A DNA stretch of 64,000 nucleotides from Elephas maximus indicus (Eukaryota; Chordata; Mammalia; Proboscidea; Elephantidae). The first letter of the stretch is position 1, and the number at the start of each line of letters is the position of its first letter. This document shows, in pieces, positions 48,822-61,680 of this stretch. The notes under the pieces are model-generated. The model made no database searches, had not been told where the DNA came from, and was given only the letters and a program-made list of their open reading frames with translations. Position numbers and translations under genes: made by a program. The DNA is taken from assembly GCF_024166365.1 (NCBI RefSeq), contig NC_064820.1, positions 144,480,001 through 144,544,000 on the forward strand, read 5' to 3'.

Positions 48822-49040
48822 TAGGAGTCTGGGTAACAAAAACGGTTAACCATTCAGCTACTAACCAAAAAGTTGGCAGTTTGAATCAACGCAGAGACCC
48901 CTCAGTAGCAAGATCTGATGGTCCACTTCCAAAAGGTCAAAGCCATTGAAAGCTCTGTGGAGCATAATTCCACTCAGACACGCAGAGTCACCAGGCGGCA
49001 GAATTGACCTGATGGCAGCTGGCTTGGGTTTTTTGGTTTA
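48822..49040 (+). mobile_element. Divergent AfroSINE, long subfamily
   Basis: ctaaccaaaaagttggcagt, cacttccaaaaggtcaaagc and the end gcagaattgacctgatggca. Confidence 0.7.
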
Positions 49041-49064
49041 TTTTATTTTATTTTATTTTTTGAC
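49040..49064 (+). repeat. (TTTTA)n microsatellite
   Basis: Several TTTTA units directly after the AfroSINE tail. Confidence 0.9.
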
Positions 49065-49219
49065 CTATGCACAAAACATCAGTATTTTTCTTCAGTAGAA
49101 AGCAAAGAAAAACTTTTTCTGCTCTTGTTCCAAGAGGCCTCAGACAATAGGAGCTTTTCCTTGATGGTGTCAGTAGGCTTCTATAATGGTTACAAACTAG
49201 TAGTATTTGACTACACTGA

Positions 49220-49500
49220 CTATGTCAAGATTTGTACCCAGTTAAAAGTTGAAGGCAGATGGTGTGCTGGTAGTTTTCCCTTAGTCCGTCTCAAATTTTT
49301 GAAATAAATAGTGGTAGTTTTGGAGAAGATGACATGATAGAGCACTGCTTCAACTTTATTCCACTGCCCCAAGCCATACACAGGCTTGCCTGTGTCAAGG
49401 TCATATGTGTTTACAAGATGTCTCCAATTATGTGTACTCATTGCTCTTAGTAGAGAATGTAAAAACAGTGGATTCATAAGATTTGTCTTTTTTTCATCTA
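49220..49500 (-). other. Unassigned minus-strand open frame
   Basis: An open frame of 85 codons reads AMSTHNWRHLVNTYDLDTGK in its first half. The composition looks protein-like but I recognise no family. It could be a decayed retrocopy or chance. Confidence 0.2.
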
Positions 49501-50755
49501 TGTAATACTTTCCAACTTAAGTCAGGCCTGAATAAAGCTGGCTCTCCATTTAGTTATAACAGAGCATCTATATATCATGATATTGACAGAGCACTAGACC
49601 ATATATAGATATATACCTATACTTGTTGGAGTACATTACTTATAAAAGATTCTTTCTACCCCCGCACCCACCCTGTCAGGCATTTTCAAAATAAGAGGAA
49701 TAAAATTGAAGAAGAAACTATTTTTTGCCCTTCACAAATTCTCCTGAAAGTAGTCCCTTGGACACTTGCCATCTTCTGGGGAAGCTAGGCCCTTCTCCAT
49801 ACTATGTTGTAGTTCATCTGAATTCCGAGTGCTGGAAGAAGCTGGAGATTCCAGGTAGAATCATACAGTCCCACAAGGAATTATCACTGAGAGTAGTGGC
49901 TGAGAATCCAAAAGACAGATGGGGCCAAGAGAATCTAAGGAGGCACAAAGGATTGTCCAGGGCAGTATATAAATAAAATAGTGTCATTGCTTTTTCTTCT
50001 GAACCCACCGAACTACTTGTGGACCATTGACTTACCTGACATACGTGCAGGACCTTCAGTGGCCACAGAGCAAGTTTTGAGAAGCACTAACCCACTTTTC
50101 TCACTATTTTCCTTCCTAAATTCCGTCCACTTTTTTGAATTATGTATTGTCCTTGATACGTGTACCTTTGCCTGTATTTTTTCTTATAATGCCTCCTCCC
50201 CATCTAACTCATCCTCTGCTACAGAAAAGAACCCCTTATTTAAGTCCATGTATTACTGCTTATCTCTCATGGCATTCATACATTCTTATTTGAGCAGAGC
50301 TCTTTTCTGCCCTTAAAATTAAAATCCGCATTTGATTTATGTTTGGATCCCCCACACTGCTTTTAACATAGCGGTAGTTTGAAGTATCAAAAAATGATAC
50401 ATGTTACTGGAGTTCACAGAAGGCAATTATAAATGTAGAATAGAATAACCAGCAGAGTTAGAAGTTCACTTGCAAAGAAGAACTTAGAATGAAAGAGGTG
50501 TCAAGGTTAAAATTTGCTTGGTGTGTTTGTGAGACCATGTAAAGAATGGTGTATAAAAGAGTGAATGGGTTGGATGGGTTTATGTTATAGATAGTATTGA
50601 ACACCATGCAAATTCTGTGGAACCACAGAAGGTCATTGAGCAAGAAAATAATGTGAGTAGATGATTTGTGTTGTGATTCCAAGACCCTTGGGTAATGATT
50701 CCAAGGAAGTAGTGGCCTTTTTGATATTTGCCTTGCTTTTGTATATCATCACAAT
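49500..50755. other. PGGT1B intron 3, nothing recognised
   Basis: No feature is supported. Confidence 0.45.
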
Positions 50756-50757
50756 AA

Positions 50758-50885
50758 CTAACATCTTTACTGATAATAACTTTATTTAGTCCTCACAATG
50801 ATCTTATGAGGTAGGTACTAATATTTTGTTTTCCAAAATGAAGCAAGCCCAGATACTTCTTGAGCCAGCATTTGATGCCTTTCAC
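50758..50885 (-). repeat. MIR
   Basis: tttatttagtcctcacaatga and cttatgaggtaggtactaat are reversed MIR core phrases. Confidence 0.65.
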
Positions 50886-50952
50886 TGGTTGTAGAAGTTA
50901 ACATTTATTATATAAGGCAGAGGAGTCTATTTTAACCGAAACCTTGGTACCA

Positions 50953-51123
50953 AAAAACTAAGCCATACCCGTTGCCGTCGAGTCAATTCCGACTTGTAGT
51001 CAGACCCTATAGGACAGAATAGAACTGCCCCACAGAGTTTCCAAGGAGTGCCTGGCAGATTCGAACTGCCGACCCTTTGGTTAGCAGCCGTAGCACTTAA
51101 CCACTATGCCATCTGGGTTTCCA
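50953..51123 (-). mobile_element. AfroSINE with 14-bp target-site duplication
   Basis: Near-consensus copy flanked by AAACCTTGGTACCA at 50939-50952 and 51124-51137. The perfect duplication marks a relatively recent insertion. Confidence 0.95.
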
Positions 51124-51139
51124 AAACCTTGGTACCAAT

Positions 51140-52241
51140 TTCATTTTAACACTGTAGCATTATGAGCAGTTATTCTAGTATTTAAAACAATTAGGATAAC
51201 CTAAACTAAACAGAGGGAAAACCTGTAAGAATGATCAGTTAAAGATATGCTTTTATTCTATCAAAAGTAAAACTTTTTTAAACTGAGAAATAAATACAAC
51301 ATGAAATTTGAAATTTTTCAAGAGAAATCAGCTTTTCAGAATAGTCAGTTAATTGAATTGGCTATTTGAAATGATAAAACTCTGAATGCTTTGTATATTG
51401 TGAAATATGAAGTTACCTGGCATACTAAACAATTTTTAAAATCAAATTTTGTCTATGCTAATGCCTACTCCGAGGGCCTTTTACAGGATTTCCTGCAAGG
51501 TATCATATGTTTTATAAAGATTGAAGAGATCTTTGATGACTCAGCAGCTCTGGGGGTTTTGTCTAGGTGTTTTTGATGACTGTTTATGGTTATCTTTTGT
51601 TGGAACAGTCAAATCAATTGTACTAAACCAACTCATATTATGATAATTTGGGCCTCCTAGTCTGACTTCCCAGCTCCGCCTGGCCAATTGCTAGGCTAAT
51701 CTTCCATCTGTAAGGGCGTGGGCTTCATAAAACACTTTTTGTAAGCAATACCCAGTTAGGCTCTAAATTTTAGAAACCATGATTTATTTGTAGAGAATTT
51801 GTCACTATTTTCAGCTGTACTTTTTTTTTGCTAGTCTAAGTGCTCGTGTTGATTAGATACTCAAATAATTCAACTATATGAGAGAAGAATGATAAGGTTT
51901 TCTCACTGTATTGGTTTTTAATATTTTTATGTGGTGACTACAGTTGTGATATTTCATTATGAAGTTCAGATAGTTTGGTTTATTTGAGTATCACAAATAG
52001 TTCCCTGAAGCTTGAGATTTCTAGGATAAATTTAAAAGCTGTATAGCCTAGAATGCATGTGGTCATACTCATATTGAGACTTATATAAATGCAGGTTTGG
52101 TTTTCTTACTTAATCGGATTATCTTTACAAATCAGTATAAACAACATTTAATTTTACTGTTTATAGAAATTTTATGTCAGGTTATTTAATGGAATGCTAT
52201 AATTAATTTATTAATTAACATTATATTAATTTTGAATTTAG
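51140..52241. other. PGGT1B intron 3, nothing recognised
   Basis: AT-rich sequence before exon 4 with no supported feature. Confidence 0.5.
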
Positions 52242-52460
<219 letters not shown>

Positions 52461-52823
52461 TGACTTAATACTATTCTAAAACTTAAAGGATCATAAACTT
52501 TCATTGGAACCACCCTAAAAGTTCACTGTGTAAAGTTAAGTGCCTGATCAAAAAAAATCTGAGCTTTCTTATATGAATGAAAATAAAAGTAATCACGGTG
52601 GCAGAACTTTTTCTTCTTATCCTTTTTTTTTTTTTAGCTGAGATGATAGATCCATAAATAGATGATTGAATAGCTTCGGGATTAGTATCTACTTTAATTT
52701 ACCTTGTGGGTAAAAGAATGGATATTTTGAAGTGAGCGTACATTTAGTCTGAACTTTTACTCCTTAAGACAGTACTTAAGGGAGGAGAAAGAAAAATTGA
52801 ATATTATACTCTATGTAGGTAGT

Positions 52824-52990
52824 GGAAACCCTGGTGGCATGGTAGTTAAGTGCTACGGCTGCTAACCAAAGGGTCGGCAGTTCAAATCCACCAGATGCTC
52901 CTTGGAAACTATGGGGCAGTTCTACTCTGTCCTATAGGGTCGCTATGAGTCGATATCGACGGCACTGGGTTTGGTTTTGTTTTTGTTTTT
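52824..52990 (+). mobile_element. AfroSINE with 11-bp target-site duplication
   Basis: Near-consensus copy flanked by ATGTAGGTAGT at 52813-52823 and 52991-53001. Confidence 0.96.
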
Positions 52991-53001
52991 ATGTAGGTAG
53001 T

Positions 53002-54505
<1,504 letters not shown>

Positions 54506-54517
54506 TATAACAAGATT

Positions 54518-54688
54518 GGAAACCCTGGTGGCGTAGTGGTTCAGTGCTACGGCTGCTAACCAAAGGGTCGGCAGTTCGAATCCACCAGGCGCTCCTTGGA
54601 AACTCTACGGGGCAGTTCTACTCTGTCCTATACGGTCGCTATGAGTCAGAATCAACTCAACGGCACTGGGTTTGGTTTGGGTTTTTTT
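54518..54688 (+). mobile_element. AfroSINE with 12-bp target-site duplication
   Basis: Close to consensus. Flanks TATAACAAGATT (54506-54517) and TATAACAAGGTT (54689-54700) differ at one base. Confidence 0.96.
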
Positions 54689-54700
54689 TATAACAAGGTT

Positions 54701-55295
54701 TAGTTGACTAGCAATAGACTTTTGGATCACGTTTTTTTCTTTTAGTATTTTTATGTATTTTTTAATTTAAGGTTTTTTTTTGAGGAAGATATCAAGTAGA
54801 AAATGTTAATTTAAAAAATAGTAGAGACAAAAGGTTGATCTCAGTCAGAATTACTCTTTGGTCTACTTTTTAATCTTATGTAAAACTGGAGAAAAGAAGT
54901 GCTACTTTGCAGGTTTATTTGTTCCCATATATAAAGTTTTTAGTTCTGTGGATTAGAATAATTTGGGCTGTTGATTCAACAGTATCAAATGAAAATGTAA
55001 ATTCTCTGAGGAATGGAATTGTTTTTAACTGAATGTGTGACTGTTAGATCAAAAATGTTGGAATGTAGATCAGATTTTGAATAATCTACAATAGCACAAA
55101 TTTAAATAAGCCCTGTGGGAGCAGAAAGAGCAGACCTTTAAAGGAGCTTTAAGGGGAAAGGAAATTCATGTTAGATATAGGAGTGGGTAGTGTGCATTTT
55201 AACAGGAATACTACAGAAGTGATACTGTGTCCTTGTTTAGTGCATTATATTGGGAGGTGCATGATGTTCATTTGCCCTGTTACTGATGATAGTAA
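54701..55295. other. PGGT1B intron 5, nothing recognised
   Basis: No feature is supported. Confidence 0.45.
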
Positions 55296-55299
55296 CTTT

Positions 55300-55690
55300 T
55301 TTTTCATGATTATGGGGTTTATTATAAGGGAAGTAACAGTTACAGTTCAGGCTCAAGAACACTCAGGATACAATTCTTGCATCAAGATAGCCTCTCCCTG
55401 GCATGCTCACAAGCACGCCTTTCCCAGTCCCTCAGTCTCTGCCCAAAGGACTCAGCTCTCTCTCTCCATGGGCCGGGAAGCCTACCGTGCTGTCGGGTCT
55501 CTGCTGCTGGGTCTCTCCTGCTGGTCTCTCCTTCCTTGGTGGTGGTGGGCTCCTCATTAGCTCTCTTTCAAGGCAAAACTGACCAGTCCCCTTGGTAGGC
55601 CACAGTTACCCTATCACACAGTCACCTGGGTGAGAGCTGCAAGACCATGGCTAGAAAGGGCACACACAAAAGTAATTAATCTCAGTAAAT
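55300..55690 (-). mobile_element. ERVL-like LTR, shorter copy
   Basis: Reverse member of the 24110 family. The R-region poly(A) signal appears as gggtttattataaggg near 55320, and the far part (ccttggtaggccacagttac, gaccatggctagaaaggg) matches the left part of the 24110 copy. No leader or viral gene. Confidence 0.65.
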
Positions 55691-55759
55691 TATCCTCATT
55701 TAGCCACTGACTGTCATCAGTCCGTATGTTACTTAGCTTTATTACTTGGTTCCCATTAT

Positions 55760-56798
55760 GTTGTTGTTAGGTGCCGTCGAGTCGATTCCGACTCATAGCG
55801 ACCCTGTGCACGACAGAACGAAACACTGCCCGGTCCTGAGCCATCCTTAAAATCGTTGTTATCCTTGAGCTCATTGTTGCAGCCACTGTGTCAATCCACC
55901 TCATTGAGGATCTTCCACTTTTCCGCTGACCCTGTACTCTGCCAAGCATGATGTCCTTCTCCAAGGACTCATCCCTCCTGATAACATGTCCACAGTATGT
56001 AAGACGCAGTCTCGCCATCGTTGCCTCTAAGGAGCATGCTGGACGCACTTCTTCCAAGACAGATTTGTTCATTCTTTTGGCAGTGCATGGTATATTCGGT
56101 ATTCTTTGCAAACGCCGCAATTCAAAGGCATCAACTCTTCTTCAGTCTTCCTTATTCATTGTCCAACTTTCACATGCATATGATGTGGTTGAAAATACCA
56201 TGGCTTGGGTCAGGTGCACCTTAGTCTTCAGGGTGACGTCTTTGCTCTTCAACACTTTGAAGAGGTCCTTTGCAGCAGATTTGCCCAATGCAATGTGTCT
56301 TTTGATTTCTTGACTGCTGCTTCCGTGGATCCAAGTAAAATGAAATCCTTGACAACTTCAATCTTTTCTCCATTTATCATGATGTTGCTCATTGGTCCAG
56401 TTGTGAGGATTTTTGTTTTCTTTATGTTGAGGTGTAATCCATACTGAAGGCTATGGTCCTTGATCTTCATCAGTAAGTGCTTCAAGTCCTCTTCACTTTC
56501 AGCAAGCAAGGTTGTGTCATCTGCATAATGCAGGTTGTTACTGAATCTTCCTCCAATCCTGATGCCCCATTCTTCTTCATATAGTCCAGCTTCTCGTATT
56601 ATTTGTTCAGCATACAGATCAAATAGGTATGGTGAAAGAATACAACCCTGACGCACACCTTTCCTGACTTTAAACCAATCGGTATCCCCTTGTTCTGTCC
56701 GAACACCTGCCTCTTGATCTCTGTAAAGGTTCCTGATGAGCACAATTAAGTGTTCTGGAATCCCCATTCTTCGCAGTGTTATCCATAGTTTGTTATGT
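55760..56798 (-). pseudogene. RTE (BovB-like) LINE insertion with perfect target-site duplication
   Basis: A 1039-bp 5'-truncated RTE copy flanked by GGTTCCCATTAT at 55748-55759 and 56799-56810. On the minus strand one open frame (56767 down to about 56330) keeps MGIPEHLIVLIRNLYRDQE, RQGCILSPYLFDLYAEQI and HYADDTTLLAESEEDL; the YADD metal-binding motif is intact. A small deletion then shifts the frame. A second frame (56120-55770) covers the C-terminal GHVIRRDESLEKDIMLG and WIDTVAATM region. It starts inside the polymerase domain, so it lacks the endonuclease and cannot move itself. Confidence 0.95.
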
Positions 56799-56939
56799 GG
56801 TTCCCATTATACTTTGTCCTATTTGTCCTATTTCATGAGGGCATGTTTTTCCGCTTAGCTAGCATTGCATTGCTTTAACTTGCACTGTAACTGAGAATTG
56901 GGTTTAGTGGGGCTTTAGGAACCTTTCCTTTCACTTAGT

Positions 56940-57361
56940 GTTTTTTTTTTTTTTAATTGTGCTTCCAGTGAAAGTTTACAATTCAAGTCAGTTGCTCTCT
57001 CTACAATGTGACCTCACACTCCTACTCTCTATATTTCCTGTGTCAATTTAACTAGTTCCTGTTCCCTTCTGCCTTCTCATCTCACCTCTGGGCAGGGGCT
57101 GCCCATTTAGTCTCATGTATCTACTTGAGCCAAGAACCCCACTCTTTGCCGGTATCATTTTATGTCTTACAGTCCAGTCTAATCTTTGTCTGCAGAGTTG
57201 GCTTTCGGAATGGTTTTAGTTCTGGGCTAAAAGAGAGTCCAGGGACCATGTCTTCTGGGGCCCCTCCAGCCTCATTCAGACCATCAAGTCTGGTCTTTAT
57301 ACTAAAATTTGAGTTCTGCACCCCAGTTTTCTTCTGCTCTTTCAGGGACTCTATTGTGTTC
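56940..57361 (-). mobile_element. Afrotherian L1-type LINE 3' end
   Basis: Starts in a T run then aattgtgcttccagtgaaag, the same 3' end as at 10098 and, forward, at 44750. Phrases such as ttctgggctaaaagagagtcc align with the 10098 copy. Confidence 0.75.
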
Positions 57362-57488
57362 CCTTTTGGGGCAGTTGCTGCTGGTAGACCTGCCCCATAT
57401 GGTTTCCAAGGAGAGCCTGGTGATTCAAACTGCTGATCTTTTGGTTAGCAGCCATAGCTCTTAACCACTACACTACCAGGGTTTTCAA
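57362..57488 (-). mobile_element. AfroSINE, 5' part
   Basis: gcagttgctgctggtagacc to cactacactaccagggtttt. Its 3' tail region is missing or replaced, and it directly abuts the L1 3' end. Confidence 0.75.
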
Positions 57489-57539
57489 TATGTATTTAGT
57501 AGACTGTAATTTAAAACTTTAGAAACATCGAAGATTAAA

Positions 57540-57736
57540 GTGTTTTAGTTCTTTGTTAAAAAAAAGCTTATCAAGAATATTTGAAGTGCCCTCTTCTCAT
57601 CACGTAACTTAAGACATGGAGTGAGCATAATTTCTCTGCCTTGGCAAATTGTCGTACCTCTTTGTAAGTTTATATCACCTTCCAACATTTGATCCTTCCC
57701 ACTTTTAATGTCATGGAATATCTCTGAGTGTTCCAT
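57540..57736 (-). pseudogene. DNA-transposon-like C-terminal remnant, distal part
   Basis: The minus strand encodes NLTLMEHSEIFHDIKSGKDQ and on to TICQGREIMLTPCLKL. This resembles the C-terminal region of Tigger/pogo-type transposases as I remember it, though that recognition is weak. It continues beyond an L1 insertion at 58554. Confidence 0.35.
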
Positions 57737-57751
57737 TAATGTGAGATTTTT

Positions 57752-58538
57752 ATCTGATTTTTTTCTCCAGTTTGTCGGTGTCAAGTGCTTTATCTTCAGT
57801 GTCACTAATTCTCACTTCATTTCCTCAGTTCTGCTCCTATGACTTTCTATTAAGTTGTCTAATGCTGAAATTTTATTGTTAATCTTCTGGATTTCGGTTT
57901 GCTGTCTGTGGGTTCTTACAGCTGATTAAATTTGCCATTATGCTCTTCTCTGATCTTCTTAAGTTCCTCTAATGCTTTGTGTGTTCCCTGGCTTGCTCTG
58001 CATTTTGCCTGATCTCCTTCTTGATCTCTTGAAGAGTACGGTATATTAATCTTTTGTATTCTGCCTCTGCTAATTCCTGGAAATTCTCTTCGTCTGGAAA
58101 ATTTCTTGATTCTTTGTTTTGGGAGCTTGTTGAAGCCGTCATGGTCAGCCTCTTTATGTGATATCATATTGATATTGACTCTTGTCTCCGAGCCATCAAT
58201 AAGTTATTGTATTTATTTATGTTTGCATACTGTGTCCTAGCTTCTTGTTTTGTTTTGATACGCCCAAATAGGCTGCTCGAGCGAGCTAGTTTGATTATTG
58301 CCTTTGAAGCTCTAACATCCTGTCACCGGGTGGTTAGAGCTGTTACTAGGCATATGAGGCCAGGAGGCTTCTGAACCCTCCCTCCCTCTGCCGCTCAGTC
58401 CAACTCCTCAGCTTTGCCTTTGATGTCCAGGGCTCCCAGACTGTCATATATAATCAGTTCACTTGTTATTTTGGGTCTTTGTGGTAAGAGGGACCACAGG
58501 AAGCATCTGACTGCTCCGCCATCTTGGCCTTGCCTCCC
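57752..58538 (-). mobile_element. L1 5' fragment (5' UTR and start of ORF1) with target-site duplication
   Basis: On the minus strand the element starts near 58538 with GCCAAGATGGCGG (58518-58530), the YY1-type site found at L1 5' ends. Downstream is a Lys/Glu-rich coiled-coil frame with EELKKIREEHNGKFNQL (57920-57970), typical of the L1 ORF1 N-terminus. It stops near 57752 at an A-rich stretch. It is flanked by TAATGTGAGATTTTT (57737-57751) and TAATGTAAGATTTTT (58539-58553). Thus it keeps the 5' end and lacks the 3' end, the opposite of normal L1 truncation. Confidence 0.75.
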
Positions 58539-58553
58539 TAATGTAAGATTTTT

Positions 58554-59030
58554 GCTGCCGTCGCTTCCCCTGGAACATCTTCATCCATTTCATGATACCT
58601 GCTTTTCTCGTTTATGTAGATAAGTTCACCTTCACTTCTTCTGGGTGCATATGTAGAGTCTCTTGAACAGTGGAACTGTTAACATTCTAGCCAGCTGTGT
58701 CTTCTGTAACTCCATTTACGTTTTACTTGAATTTCACTTCCAGCATTATCAGTTTTCTTTGCTGCACTCCAATCTTTGGTGGACAAGTCTCTTTCTACCC
58801 TTAGCTGCCCAAAACTGCTTCTGAATTGATTTTTTCATGTTATCGTGTTTTATGAGTATAAAATCCTTACTTTTGTAAAGTGTCACGAGTTTATTACTGA
58901 AAGAAAAAGAGACAAAACAGCCACACACTTTGCTTTCTTCATGAACTGAATAGCAGATGAGCAGTGACCAGTTACTAACAGACTTTGAAGAAAGTGACAT
59001 TGTTAGTCACTGGTGATGAATGATGTGCGT
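58554..59030 (-). pseudogene. DNA-transposon-like remnant, proximal part
   Basis: Continues the frame broken by the L1 fragment: minus-strand RSEGELIYINEKSRYHEMDE and DVPGEATAAK near 58560-58640 join NLTLMEHSEIF across the insertion. The region upstream (to about 59030) is too decayed to read. Probable Tigger/pogo-type fossil. Confidence 0.35.
58800..58873 (-). repeat. Direct duplicate, copy 1
   Basis: About 75 bp (cccaaaactgcttctgaatt, then gttttatgagtataaaatcc) repeated at 59371-59447 in the same orientation. Confidence 0.85.
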
Positions 59031-59370
59031 CTGTTGTTTTTGTAGTGATTTGTGACCTGAAGAGCTAGCAGCAGCGTTTGTAGTTCATGCAGTTATTCAT
59101 AGTTGATAACACTGTGATAACTGAAATTTGAATGTGTTGTGTTGCTTAACTAAATCATGGGATTTGAGGATTTTAGAATTGTGCAAAGTGAGAGCTGTCT
59201 GTATTTTTACACTTGTGGTGGACTTTCTCATTTTGACAGTGATGTTAGATCAGTCTTAGACCTGACATTAGCTCCTGTGCTTTTCTCTTCCTCAATATTT
59301 TTTACAGACTGCCCTGTTTTGATTTTGGAGGATATGTGCACAGATTCAAATTTAGGCAGCTGCCATTATC

Positions 59371-59447
59371 CTTGGCTACCCAAAACTGCCTCTGAATTGC
59401 TTTTTTCATGTTTATCATGTTTTATGAGTATAAAATTCTTATTTTTC
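59371..59447 (-). repeat. Direct duplicate, copy 2
   Basis: cccaaaactgcctctgaatt, then gttttatgagtataaaattc; high identity with 58800-58873. It may be a second transposon end of the same family. Confidence 0.85.
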
Positions 59448-59780
59448 TTCAACTCATATATACTTGCAAATGGGAGAGGAGTAAGGGTTGGGGCTTCTTA
59501 TTGGGTTGAAACTGAATATGTAAGTACCACCTTTAAACAATCTGATCCCAGACTGTGCCCTAGTGTGTACCATTTATTGAGTTGACTTGGTGAGTAAGAC
59601 AAGATCAGTACTTGAAATGCCTCAGTGTATCTCCTCGTTTGTAGAAAGGAGTGCATAGTTTGGAAAATATAAAAGCGAAATAATGAATAAAATCTAGAGA
59701 CAAAAATTAGCATAATGGCAACTTACTTACTGGTACATCATTATTATTTCCCTATTAAAATAAACTTTTTTTTTTTTCAG

Positions 59781-59826
59781 TCCTATGACAATGGACTGGC
59801 ACAGGGAGCTGGACTTGAATCTCATG
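59781..59826 (+). CDS. PGGT1B: PGGT1B exon 6, residues 205-219 and part of 220
   Basis: The last exon in the window, from tttttttcag to cat g|gtaaga. It reads SYDNGLAQGAGLESH. His219 corresponds to the His that contacts the GGPP diphosphate in this family. The first base of Gly220 is the last of the exon. The remaining part of the protein, with the Asp, Cys and His zinc ligands, lies past the window's right edge. Confidence 0.97.
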
Positions 59827-60300
59827 GTAAGATATCTTAAAAATAAATGAATATATAGTTCCTTTTGTTCCTTTAAACAACATTATGGTACCTTCGGTAG
59901 GGAGGACCTCAGAAGTTTAAGGTATAGCCTGATTATCTTCTATGCCACTTTTTCTGTTTCTTTCTTTTGACATTTTTGTGCCTATTTGAAGCTTCCTCTT
60001 GGGTGGGTTCTAGGCCAGTAATTATTTACAGATTATTCAGATCCAAAATTTTCATACAATATATTTTAGTAATTCTATCCATGCGTTACCTGCATGAAAA
60101 TGTCTTTGGATAATTTTTAAAGTATTGTTAGAAAACAATAGGTTTTTTTCTTTGGCATAAGTGAAAAAGCTAGAATGAACAGAATATTAAACATGAAGCA
60201 GTAGATTTGTGAAAAAATGAAAGTTTTTTATTTACCTCCCTGAATATAGTTATCCTTAGTTCTAGTCATAAAAATTTTGCTGCATAGCGTATGTTCAGTA
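59827..60300. other. PGGT1B intron 6, nothing recognised
   Basis: No feature is supported. Confidence 0.45.
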
Positions 60301-60313
60301 CATATATTAACAC

Positions 60314-60760
60314 TTAACCATTTTTCCACACTGTGGCAGAACTGTAATAGATGATAGTTACTAAATTTATCAGCACATCCACAGCCTTAACTCTCTCAGA
60401 TTGAATGTTTCCATTCAAAAGTAAATAAGTTTTCGTTCTTCTTTTAAAAAAAGAAAGAGCCCAGATCAAGGAGGTCCTCTGAGTGAACTTCTTCAATTTC
60501 CTCTTCATCATAGCAGATTCCATATGCATATCTGTTGAGCCCATTCCTCTGCCAGTATGATAGGGTGAAAAGAACAGAAGACCAGTATTTTGGTCTGTTA
60601 AATAAAAGAACCAAAGATGGCCTTCCGTATATTGACCCCAGGTTGTATATTTCTTCATAGAAAGCTGAGTCCCGCTAGCCCAAAAACCTAACACCAAGTT
60701 GAAATTTTTATGAATCCAGTTGTTTTAAAAATAACCCAAACAAGCAGATTTTTAGCCATT
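60314..60760 (-). other. Unassigned minus-strand coding-like segment
   Basis: Two overlapping minus-strand frames are open. One reads MKKYTTWGQYTEGHLWFFYL; the other gives YAYGICYDEEEIEEVHSEDL followed by LDLGSFF. An acidic, protein-like composition suggests a decayed retrocopy, but I recognise no gene. Confidence 0.2.
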
Positions 60761-61154
60761 TAAAGCCTGCCTGTTTTGCATACCTCACAAAACTGCACCC
60801 GACGTTTGCTAGCCATAGATAACGTAAACCCTGTGGTTATAAAGATCCCAAACTGCTCCTGCCCTTTGGAGCTGTCTGATTCAAAGATTTCTCACCTTGC
60901 TTTCTTGAGGGACATCATCTAGGCATGTAAATCGCCCTTCCAAATTCCCCTTTGTCCCAGGAGTTCCCTTGCCTTCTTCCCCTCTGGTAGTGCTCTGTGC
61001 TTCTTGCCTGTGGAAGATTTTTTGCTGACACAGATAGCCCCCAGGTGCAAACTGTTTATGTCAGCCTTGGTAAATAGTTTGTCGCCATCTCACGGTTGTA
61101 TTTTTTCCCTTGGTCATTCCTGAACACCCTCAAAGTCACTGTAAGGTCTCAGCC

Positions 61155-61290
61155 CTGTTGCTTACTACTGTGACCTTGACTCGTCTCTTAATCTCTCTGA
61201 AGGGTCCCTCACCAACAGAGTAGAGAGAATTGTATCTTTCTTTGGAATTGTTATCAGGATTGTAAGATAAATATATGGGGAAGAGCAGTT
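61155..61290 (+). repeat. MIR
   Basis: ctactgtgaccttgactcgtc and tcttaatctctctgaaggg are MIR core phrases. Confidence 0.6.
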
Positions 61291-61501
61291 TCTAAACTAT
61301 AAAACATGTACAAAAAAATACTTTAATCATAAATACCTTGACCCTATATCCATGTACATCCCTGGGGCCTTGTCCTGTTAGGTATCTTCTCCCTCTTTCT
61401 CACATTTTAGTGAGAAATATCAGCTTAGATATTTGTAGTGTATTTGTCACTAGAGGTATAGAGAAGGTGATAGTGAATTTTCTTTGAAGCTTACAATAAT
61501 T

Positions 61502-61668
61502 CCCAAACCCAAAAACCCAGTGCCGTCAAGTCAATTCCGACTCATAGCGACCCTATAGGACTGAGTAGAACTGCCCCATAGAGTTTCCAAGGAGTGCCTG
61601 GTGGATTTAAACTGCCGATCCTTTGGATAGCAGCTGTAGCACTTAGCCACTACGCCACCAGGGTTTCC
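61502..61668 (-). mobile_element. AfroSINE with 12-bp target-site duplication
   Basis: Flanked by CTTACAATAATT at 61490-61501 and 61669-61680. Confidence 0.96.
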
Positions 61669-61680
61669 CTTACAATAATT

